This document shows positions 32,517-38,168 of a stretch of 38,168 nt of DNA, piece by piece. The notes beneath the pieces were generated by a model. It saw nothing but the letters and a program-made list of their open reading frames with translations. It ran no database searches and was not told the origin of the DNA. Source of the stretch: an uncultured Eubacteriales bacterium (lineage in GTDB: Bacteria > Bacillota > Clostridia > Oscillospirales > Oscillospiraceae); assembly GCA_900548625.1 (NCBI GenBank), contig URLO01000015.1:1-38168 (forward strand), given 5' to 3'. The translations under genes were made by a program, and so were the position numbers. Numbering within the stretch: position 1 is the first letter of the stretch; the number at the start of each line of letters is the position of its first letter.

Positions 32517-33701
32517 TTACATGCATCGTTCCGGCTCTGCCGCAGGCATTTCCGCCTCCGGCTTTCGCGTTTTTTCGTCATAGCCGTCCAAAAAGCTGAT
32601 TTTCCGGCCGCCCGTCTTATAGGCAAGGACCGTGTCGAGGCAGACATTTTCCATGCTGCGGAAAATGTGCGCCTCAACCTCCGGGTTCGTCTTTTTCAGC
32701 TCGCGGATGAGCTGCTTGATCTGAAGGCGCTTGGAGTTCGTCTCCTCGTTCGGGCGGCAGGTCGTGCAGGTATCCGTGAATTTGCAGGCACACTGGATAA
32801 AGTGCAGCTCATTGGCGTCGCGCCACGCCTTGATATCGTCCTCGCGGATCAGATACAGCGGGCGGATCAGCTCCATCCCCTCAAAATTTGTGCTGTGGAG
32901 CTTCGGCATCATCGTCTGCACCTGCGCGCCCCAGAGCATTCCCATAAGAATGGTCTCGATCACGTCGTCATAGTGGTGCCCCAGCGCGATCTTGTTGCAG
33001 CCGAGCTTTTTCGCGAAGCTGTAGAGATACCCGCGGCGCATCCGCGCACAGAGATAGCATGGCGATTTTTCCACGTTATACACCGAGTCGAAGATCTCCG
33101 TTTCAAAAATCTCGATCGGAATGTGCAGCCGCCGGGCGTTTTCCTCGATGATCTGGCGGTTGGCAGGGCTGTAGCCGGGGTCCATCACGAGAAAGCGCAG
33201 CTCAAACGGAAATTTGTTGTGGAGCTTCAGCTCCTGAAAGAGCTTTGCCATCAGCATGGAGTCCTTGCTGCCGGAAATGCAGACCGCGATGCGGTCGCCG
33301 GGCTTGACGAGCGCATACTGCCGGATGGCCTTGGTGAAATTGCACCAGAGCTTCTCCCGGAAGCGCTTTCTGAGGCTTGTCTCCACGCGGGCGCAGAGCT
33401 CGTCTGCGTCCTGCTTTTCCATCTGCCGCCGCAGCCACGCGAGATAGCCGCCAGTGAGGCTGTAGGCCGCATAGCCGCGCGCCTCAAGCTCCAGCGCCGT
33501 CTCCAGACTGAACTGGCCGCGCGCGCAAACGAGCACGAGCCGTTTTCCGTCGTTTTCCGGCGGCGCTTCCAGCAGCGACTCCGCGGAGCGCGACTCCGCG
33601 CCGGGGATCGTGCCGTAGGCAAGGCTCTCGGCGTTCCGCATGTCGATCATGCGGTAGCTCTCCGGCTGCCAGTGCTCCAGTTCTCTGACCGTAACTTCCA
33701 T
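32517..33701 (-). CDS. Rhodanese-TtcA fusion, tRNA 2-thiolation protein
   Basis: A 394-residue two-domain protein. Residues 1-95 form a rhodanese domain with the active-site loop VCARGQFS (Cys59). Residues from about 110 on form a TtcA-type PP-loop enzyme with SGSKDS (143-148), CYLCARMRRGYLY, GHHYDDVIETILMG and a later CTTCRPNEE pair. TtcA makes 2-thiocytidine at position 32 of tRNA and binds an Fe-S cluster through Cys residues. The fused rhodanese could deliver persulfide sulfur directly, which is inference. The start is the ATG at 33701, in the frame of the rhodanese fold. A good promoter lies at 33784-33812. Confidence 0.88.
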   Translation of the reverse strand: MEVTVRELEHWQPESYRMIDMRNAESLAYGTIPGAESRSAESLLEAPPENDGKRLVLVCARGQFSLETALELEARGYAAYSLTGGYLAWLRRQMEKQDADELCARVETSLRKRFREKLWCNFTKAIRQYALVKPGDRIAVCISGSKDSMLMAKLFQELKLHNKFPFELRFLVMDPGYSPANRQIIEENARRLHIPIEIFETEIFDSVYNVEKSPCYLCARMRRGYLYSFAKKLGCNKIALGHHYDDVIETILMGMLWGAQVQTMMPKLHSTNFEGMELIRPLYLIREDDIKAWRDANELHFIQCACKFTDTCTTCRPNEETNSKRLQIKQLIRELKKTNPEVEAHIFRSMENVCLDTVLAYKTGGRKISFLDGYDEKTRKPEAEMPAAEPERCM

Positions 33702-33783
33702 GGCGTGTTCCTTCCTGTCGTGTTTCTCGGGCAGCGCGGTTCGTCCGTCGGGTCATTTGTCGAAAAGCGCCTTAATCTAGCTT

Positions 33784-33812
33784 ATTTTATACTCCCGCCC
33801 TGTGGGTGTCAA
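33784..33812 (-). promoter_or_regulatory. Promoter of the rhodanese-TtcA operon
   Basis: On the minus strand, a perfect TTGACA (33807-33812) is followed by a 17-nt spacer and TAAAAT (33784-33789, 5 of 6). The leader is about 75 nt. Confidence 0.7.
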
Positions 33813-33864
33813 TATCCGAAGCGTTCAAACAAAAGCTGCCTATGCGCCCCGGCCCGACAAGCTC

Positions 33865-33898
33865 AAATGCGGCGGACACCCCGGTGTCCGCCGCATTT
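33865..33898 (-). terminator. Terminator after the HPr-like gene
   Basis: A long GC-rich hairpin (AAATGCGGCGGACA / TGTCCGCCGCATTT, loop about 6 nt) lies 25 nt past the HPr-like stop. The arms are A- and T-ended, so it can work in both directions. It separates that gene from the next promoter. Confidence 0.75.
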
Positions 33899-33923
33899 TG
33901 TATGCGTTATGAAAATGGAACGA

Positions 33924-34175
33924 TCACTTCTGCTCGTTTTCACGATCCAGCTCGCCGAGGAAATGCAGCAGTCGGCCCTCGTCTTCGCGGCGATCAGCAA
34001 ACAGCTCGAGGCTGTCACCCTGCTCGCTGAGCAAACGGCCAAGCGCAATATACTCGCTCATGGCGCTCTTGAGATTGAAAACATCGCCCTCGGTGCTCTT
34101 CAGGTAGACATCACCCTCGCACTCACGAACGACCTTGCGGAATTGTTCCACTTCTTTGATGTTGACCAGCTTCAT
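33924..34175 (-). CDS. HPr/Crh-like protein lacking the catalytic histidine
   Basis: An 83-residue soluble protein whose middle part aligns by eye with HPr. DVYLKSTEGDVFNLKSAMSE and IALG correspond to DVNLEYNGKTVNLKSIMG and SLG of B. subtilis HPr. Ser37, in NLKS, matches the regulatory Ser46. The segment that carries His15 in HPr reads NIKEVEQFRK and has no His, so phosphotransfer from enzyme I is not expected. The tail DRENEQK is charged. AGGAGGG precedes the start. It is a single gene with its own promoter and terminator. The function is unknown; a regulatory Crh-like role is one option. Confidence 0.7.
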   Translation of the reverse strand: MKLVNIKEVEQFRKVVRECEGDVYLKSTEGDVFNLKSAMSEYIALGRLLSEQGDSLELFADRREDEGRLLHFLGELDRENEQK

Positions 34176-34221
34176 AGCAATACCCTCCTATACATGACAT
34201 ATTCTTTCTGGATACACATGC

Positions 34222-34250
34222 AGTATACGCGCTTTTTCCGGAAAAAACAA
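34222..34250 (-). promoter_or_regulatory. Promoter of the HPr-like gene
   Basis: On the minus strand, TTGTTT (34245-34250) is followed by a 17-nt spacer and TATACT (34222-34227, 5 of 6). The start codon is about 40 nt downstream. Confidence 0.5.
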
Positions 34251-34283
34251 GAAGGGAACTATACGAAATCAACAATTCTTGTA

Positions 34284-34781
34284 TCAATTATTTGTGCATT
34301 TTGACCATTTATAGCTCTGAAAGCTCCGCAACGCGGCTGTGCGGTTTCCGGCATGGACGGAAATAAAATGTGCATCCGTTTCGCCGTCCTCTGCAAGCAG
34401 GAGGACAACTGTGCTCCAGTCGCGCTCAGCCTGTACCTCCGCGAGGTGCAGCATACCCTCTGTCTGTGCGATCTCCAGCTGCCAGCCGTCGCTGCCATGC
34501 TCGCCTCTCAGCTCCCACTTTGCGCCGTCCAGCTCCATGGAGCCGTAAAAGAACGTCGGGTGGAAAGCCCTTGCCGTGAGTACGCCCTCCAGCCTGAGCG
34601 TATGGGCGCGCGAAAAGGACTCGTCCTGAACGGCATATTCCGTCACGGCGCCGTCAAACGTGACCGTCTTCTGTGACGGGAGCAGCAGCGCCAGCACGAC
34701 GTTCAGCACCAGCACCACGACTGCGAAGCCCAGAATGAAGCCTCTGTTCTTCTGAAACCAGTTTTCTTCTTTACCAAGCAT
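34284..34781 (-). CDS. Hypothetical single-pass membrane protein
   Basis: A 165-residue protein that I do not recognise. A short cytosolic N-terminus precedes one membrane segment (GFILGFAVVVLVLNVVLALL, residues about 14-34). The remaining ~130 residues are predicted outside and contain alternating beta-like strands (VTFDGAVTEYAVQDESFSRA, FFYGSMELDGAKWELRG, WQLEIAQTEGMLHLAEVQAE). AAGGAG precedes the ATG at 34781. The gene is 21 nt beyond recR and probably ends the dnaX operon. Confidence 0.75.
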   Translation of the reverse strand: MLGKEENWFQKNRGFILGFAVVVLVLNVVLALLLPSQKTVTFDGAVTEYAVQDESFSRAHTLRLEGVLTARAFHPTFFYGSMELDGAKWELRGEHGSDGWQLEIAQTEGMLHLAEVQAERDWSTVVLLLAEDGETDAHFISVHAGNRTAALRSFQSYKWSKCTNN

Positions 34782-34802
34782 GTTGCCCTCTCCTTTGGCG
34801 GC

Positions 34803-35402
34803 TCAGATCTCGCGCCGTCCCTCCAGCGCACGCAGGAGCGTCACCTCGTCGGCGTATTCCAGCTGGCTGCCGACCGGGATGCCGTAAGCCAGCCGCGTCA
34901 CCCGGACGCCCATCGGCCGCAGGAGGCGGGAAATATACATTGCGGTCGCCTCCCCCTCGGTGTCGGGATTGGTTGCCATGATGATCTCCTCCACATTTCC
35001 CTCGCCCACGCGCGTGAGGAGCTCCCGGATGCGGATGTCGTCCGGCCCGACATGGTTGAGCGGCGAGATCACGCCGTGCAGCACATGGTAGACGCCGGTA
35101 TATTCCCGCGCCCGCTCCATCGCCAGCACATCCTTCGGCTCCGCCACGACGCAGATCTTGCTCTGGTCGCGCTGCGGGTCGGCGCAGATGTCGCACAGGT
35201 CCTGATCGGTCAGATTCTGACAGACCGGACAAAGGCGCACCGTTTTTTTTGCGTCCACGATCGCGTCCGCAAACGCCTGCGCCTCCTCCGCCGGAAGCGA
35301 GAGTATGTAAAATGACAGCCTCTGCGCTGTTTTTCCGCCAATGCCCGGCAGACGCGCGAACTGTTCGGTCAGCCGCTCCATTGCGGCAGGAAATCCGCGC
35401 AT
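34803..35402 (-). CDS. recR: Recombination protein RecR
   Basis: A 199-residue DNA-repair protein that works with RecO and RecF to load RecA. It has the N-terminal helix-hairpin-helix LPGIGGKTAQRLSFYIL, a C4 zinc site CPVCQNLTDQDLCDIC, and a Toprim domain with CVVAEPKDVLAMER. The C-terminus has the TRLAYGIPVGSQLEYADEVTL motif. The ATG at 35402 gives the usual N-terminus; it lies 1 nt after the ybaB stop. An internal ATG at 35381 would remove conserved residues. Confidence 0.96.
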   Translation of the reverse strand: MRGFPAAMERLTEQFARLPGIGGKTAQRLSFYILSLPAEEAQAFADAIVDAKKTVRLCPVCQNLTDQDLCDICADPQRDQSKICVVAEPKDVLAMERAREYTGVYHVLHGVISPLNHVGPDDIRIRELLTRVGEGNVEEIIMATNPDTEGEATAMYISRLLRPMGVRVTRLAYGIPVGSQLEYADEVTLLRALEGRREI

Positions 35403-35403
35403 C

Positions 35404-35760
35404 TCAGAACAGGCCGCCCAGATTGAGCCCGCCGGTCAGCTTCGACATCGAGGAAGCGGAGTCGGCCTCGGCCTTGCGCATCGCCTCGTTGACCGCTGCA
35501 ACGATCATGTCCTGAAGCATTTCCACATCGTCGGGATCGACCGCTTCGGGATCGATGTTCACGCGCACAAGCTCGCGCTTGCCGCTGACGACCGCCGTGA
35601 TGACGCCGCCGCCGGCCGTCGCCTCATACTCGCGCGACTCCATCTCCTCCTGCATCTTCAGAAGATCCTGCTGCATCTTCTGCGCCTGCTTCATCATCTG
35701 CATCTGATTCTTGCCGCCCATGCCCATCGGCATGCCGCCGCGATAACCGCCCTTAGCCAT
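35404..35760 (-). CDS. YbaB/EbfC-family nucleoid-associated protein
   Basis: A 118-residue DNA-binding protein that forms dimers and coats the nucleoid. A Gly/Met-rich N-terminus (residues 1-20) precedes the long helix QMMKQAQKMQQDLLKMQEEM and the core TAGGGVITAVVSGKRELVRV. The order dnaX-ybaB-recR is widespread in bacteria and supports the call. It lies 14 nt after dnaX. Confidence 0.95.
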   Translation of the reverse strand: MAKGGYRGGMPMGMGGKNQMQMMKQAQKMQQDLLKMQEEMESREYEATAGGGVITAVVSGKRELVRVNIDPEAVDPDDVEMLQDMIVAAVNEAMRKAEADSASSMSKLTGGLNLGGLF

Positions 35761-35774
35761 TGTTGTATCTCCTT

Positions 35775-37418
35775 TTACTTGATCGTGAAAATATCGTTAT
35801 GCTGCCCGCCGAAGGCGACCAGCGCATCCATGGGGTCATTTCCGTTTTCGCTGACCTGATCCTTCCGCGCAAAGCGCACGGCGATGGGCCGTCCGAGCGC
35901 GGCGGAGGCTTTTTTCTGCACAAGCTCCTGCACCGCAGGCTTGCGGATGATGTTCAGGACAAAATCCGTGTCCGCCGCAAGCGTCAGCGTGTCGTCCTTC
36001 AAAACCGGGTGCACCGGCCCGTTCGGGGTAAAAAAGCCGCGCTCGCGCACGCTCAGCTCCGCCCGAAGGCTCTGCACAAGATCCGGCCAGAAGGCCGTGT
36101 CATTTGCGGCAGAAGCCGCCCTCTGCGGCGCAGCCTGCCCCGGCTGTCCGTCCGGCATCATGCCGCGCAGCGGATCGTCCGCATCATCCGGAAGCGGCGG
36201 CCGCTCGTCATCGTCCAGATCCTCCGGGAGTGCAGCTTTCTGCACGCTTCGCGGCGCCGCTGTGAATGCGCCGGAGGCGAGCTGCTCCTCCACGCGCCCG
36301 ATGCGCGCGCTGAGCGCCTGCGCGTCGAATGAAAGCTGCGGCTGGCACATCTGGAGCAGGCACAGCTCCGCGTCCACGCGCCGGTTGGCGCTTTTCTGGA
36401 AGCCCGCCGCCGTCTGCTGCAAAAGCGCCGTGGCACGCAGCAGCTCCGCCGGAGAGAACCGGTCGAGAAGCGCCATGGCCTCCTTGTCGGTGCAGACGCC
36501 AGTCAGCATGGAAAGGCCGCTTTTCGGCGCAGTCTTCAGCATCAGCAGGTCGCGCGAGAGCGAGCAAAGCTCGTCGATCATCGCCGCAATGTCCTTGCCG
36601 GAGGCATACAGCCCGGAGAATATTTCCAGTGCGCGCGCGGCGTTTTTGTCCGCCACGGCAGCAAAGATCTCCGCCGCCTTTCGCTCGCCCGCAAGGCCGA
36701 GCGTCCGGTCGACCAGCTCCGCCGTGACCGTGCCGTTTGCCGCCGAAGCACACTGGTCGAGCAGGCTCAGTCCATCGCGCAGCGCGCCGTCTGCCAGCCG
36801 CGCCAGAAGCTGCACGGCGTCCGGCTCGATCTCGATATGCTCCTGATAGGCAACAAAGTTGATGCGCGAGGCGATGTCCTCCTGCAAAAGCCGCCGGAAA
36901 GAAAACCGCTGGCAGCGGGAGAGAATGGTCGCCGGGACCTTGTGCAGCTCGGTCGTCGCCAGAATGAACAGCAGGTGCGCGGGCGGCTCCTCAATGATCT
37001 TCAGCAGCGCGTTGAACGCCGCCGTCGAGAGCATGTGTACCTCATCGATGATGTACACGCGCATTTTGACCTCGCCGGGCGTATAGATGGCATCGTCCCG
37101 CAGAATGCGGACGCTGTCCACGCCGTTATTGGAGGCGGCGTCGATCTCCTGCACGTCCATGCAGCTTCCGGCGTCGATGGCGCGGCACGCCGCGCAGTGA
37201 TTGCAGGGATTTCCGTCCTGCGGGTCCTCACAGTTGACCGCCTTCGCCAGGATCTTGGCGCAGGAGGTCTTGCCCGTGCCCCGCGTTCCGGTGAACAGGT
37301 ACGCATGGCTGAGCTTTCCGCCCGTGATCTGCGCGCGGAGCGTTTCGGTGACGCTTCGCTGACCGACCACGTCGGAGAACGTCTGCGGCCGGTATTTCCG
37401 ATAGAGCGCCTGATACAT
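35775..37418 (-). CDS. dnaX: DNA polymerase III gamma/tau subunit
   Basis: A 547-residue clamp-loader motor. The AAA+ domain has the Walker A TGTRGTGKTSCAK, the zinc site CEDPQDGNPCNHCAAC, DEVHML and the sensor segment ATTELHKVPATILSRCQRF. The C-terminal ~170 residues are tau-like, with an acidic linker (EDLDDDERPPLPDDADDP). No programmed frameshift heptamer was noticed. The ATG at 37418 follows GGAGGTGGG; the upstream 33-codon extension reaches across the promoter and is not used. It heads the operon with ybaB and recR. Confidence 0.95.
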   Translation of the reverse strand: MYQALYRKYRPQTFSDVVGQRSVTETLRAQITGGKLSHAYLFTGTRGTGKTSCAKILAKAVNCEDPQDGNPCNHCAACRAIDAGSCMDVQEIDAASNNGVDSVRILRDDAIYTPGEVKMRVYIIDEVHMLSTAAFNALLKIIEEPPAHLLFILATTELHKVPATILSRCQRFSFRRLLQEDIASRINFVAYQEHIEIEPDAVQLLARLADGALRDGLSLLDQCASAANGTVTAELVDRTLGLAGERKAAEIFAAVADKNAARALEIFSGLYASGKDIAAMIDELCSLSRDLLMLKTAPKSGLSMLTGVCTDKEAMALLDRFSPAELLRATALLQQTAAGFQKSANRRVDAELCLLQMCQPQLSFDAQALSARIGRVEEQLASGAFTAAPRSVQKAALPEDLDDDERPPLPDDADDPLRGMMPDGQPGQAAPQRAASAANDTAFWPDLVQSLRAELSVRERGFFTPNGPVHPVLKDDTLTLAADTDFVLNIIRKPAVQELVQKKASAALGRPIAVRFARKDQVSENGNDPMDALVAFGGQHNDIFTIK

Positions 37419-37494
37419 TCCAACCCACCTCCACGCCTGCGGCAGTCCGTTTTTTACGCGCCCCCACCTTCGTGAAAGCGCCATAAGCGATTGT

Positions 37495-37500
37495 ATTATA
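37495..37500 (-). promoter_or_regulatory. -10 box of the dnaX operon promoter
   Basis: A perfect TATAAT lies on the minus strand about 80 nt upstream of the dnaX ATG. The matching -35 region is weak (TTCCAT at 17 nt), so the full promoter is less certain. Confidence 0.4.
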
Positions 37501-37552
37501 CATGATTCGCGGCGCAAATGGAAGCCCTTTTTTCCCGCGCGGCGCGCCGCGT

Positions 37553-38168
37553 CTATCCGGAGCTTTGCTTTTTCGCAGCACGCTTTTTACCTTGCTCGAT
37601 CTGCCGGTGCAGGCAGTCGAGCGCGTCCGAGAGGCTGCCGATGCGGTCCATCATGCCCGACGCCACCGCCTCACGCCCATAGACGACCGTTCCGACGTCT
37701 GTCGCAAGCTCGTCCGTCGCCATCATATAGTTCAGGAATTTTTCGCGCGTGATCCGCGAGTTTTTCGTCACAAAATTCACGATCTGCTCCTGAATGCGCT
37801 GGAAATACAGGAACGTCTGCGGCGCGCCGACCACAAGCCCCGTCATGCGCACCGGATGGACGGTCATGCTGGCCGTCGGCACGATCAGGCTCTTTTTCGC
37901 CGAGACCGCCAGCGGGATACCGATCGAGTGACCGCCGCCCAGTACCAGCGAGACCGTCGGCTTCTTCATCCCGGCGATCAGCTCCGCGATGGCAAGCCCT
38001 GCCTCAATGTCGCCGCCCACCGTGTTGAGAAGCAGCAAAAGGCCGTCGATCTCCTCACTCTCCTCCACCGCCGCCAGCAGCGGGATGACATGCTCATATT
38101 TTGTCGTCTTTACATTGTCCGGCAGCGTCTGATGTCCCTCGATCTGCCCGATGATCGTCAGCGTGTAG
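37553..38168 (-). CDS. tepA: TepA-type ClpP-like serine protease (5' truncated by window)
   Basis: The frame stays open from the stop at 37553 through the window end, giving 205 codons. It begins inside the protein with YTLTIIGQIEGHQ, LPDNVKTTKYEHVIPLLAAV and then SEEIDGLLLLLNTVGGDIEA. The ClpP-like nucleophile Ser is in GGGHSIGIPLAVSA and the His in MTVHPVRMTG. TepA proteins are ClpP-like proteases first linked to export efficiency in B. subtilis. A GTG at 38068 is internal and is not the start; the true start lies beyond the window. A basic KKRAAKK tail ends the protein. Confidence 0.9.
   Translation of the reverse strand, partial: YTLTIIGQIEGHQTLPDNVKTTKYEHVIPLLAAVEESEEIDGLLLLLNTVGGDIEAGLAIAELIAGMKKPTVSLVLGGGHSIGIPLAVSAKKSLIVPTASMTVHPVRMTGLVVGAPQTFLYFQRIQEQIVNFVTKNSRITREKFLNYMMATDELATDVGTVVYGREAVASGMMDRIGSLSDALDCLHRQIEQGKKRAAKKQSSG

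Noticed and set aside
37540..37556. GC palindrome (CGCGGCGCGCCGCG) after tepA as a terminator
   Set aside because: It is a continuous palindrome with little room for a loop. On the minus strand it is followed by an A run, not a T run.
1..38168. tRNA, rRNA or SRP RNA genes, including a possible SRP RNA next to dnaX
   Set aside because: No cloverleaf, no CCA-type ends, no rRNA-like segments and no SRP GGAA-loop domain was noticed in the gaps, which are short.

Overview
The window looks like the chromosome of a GC-rich member of the class Clostridia, probably an Oscillospiraceae/Ruminococcaceae-type gut anaerobe. The reasons are the clostridial gene order rnfCDGEAB, the RNase M5-like protein with a DUF4093-type C-terminus, a TepA-type ClpP-like protease, KtrAB-type potassium uptake, the paired M16 (YmfF/YmfH-like) peptidases, and promoters close to TTGACA-N17-TATAAT. 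No rRNA, tRNA, CRISPR array, prophage or intact insertion sequence was seen. The genus is inference. Thirty-eight protein genes are called. All but two (prmA and its partner) are on the minus strand, and many overlap by ATGA stop-start junctions.

Layout from right to left, which is the direction of transcription. (a) 38168-34284: a tepA fragment, then dnaX-ybaB-recR and a small membrane protein. (b) 34175-33924: a lone HPr/Crh-like gene with its own promoter and terminator. (c) 33701-31664: a rhodanese-TtcA fusion and a TrmH-family RNA methylase. (d) 31588-22032: a long operon holding ktrB-like, ktrA-like, a TrmH-family methylase, dprA, topA, trmFO, plsX and rnc. It starts at a strong promoter near 31640-31667 and ends at a hairpin near 21972-22008. 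(e) 22031-21497: an AT-rich gap with a likely promoter and a 158-bp inverted-repeat element. (f) 21496-14685: a complete energy-conservation operon, apbE, a NusG-domain-II gene, a Gx-transporter gene and rnfCDGEAB. ApbE flavinylates RnfD and RnfG, and Rnf couples ferredoxin:NAD+ electron transfer to ion export. (g) 14684-14318: a convergent intergenic region packed with hairpins. (h) 12302-14317 on the plus strand: prmA and a membrane-anchored glycoside-hydrolase-like protein. (i) 12125-8681: two M16 peptidase-like genes and lgt. (j) 8588-8115: a charged coiled-coil-like protein. (k) 7990-3877: an XRE regulator coupled to comEC, then holA and the RNase M5-like gene. (l) 3660-133: an ABC-F protein, a YdcF-like protein and an Mrp/NBP35 ATPase.

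The genes are mostly housekeeping: replication and repair, tRNA and rRNA modification, lipids, competence-type DNA uptake (comEC, dprA) and Rnf bioenergetics. The most unusual material is between genes. A structured element occurs at 1-90 and 14548-14640, with compensatory changes in one stem. At the second site it lies between two nearly identical 32-nt terminator hairpins. A tandem 97-bp repeat supplies the last codons of the RNase M5-like gene, and a MITE-like long hairpin lies in the apbE-rnf leader. Three protein observations also deserve attention: an HPr-like domain without the catalytic histidine, the rhodanese-TtcA fusion, and a histone-H1-like tail on topoisomerase I.
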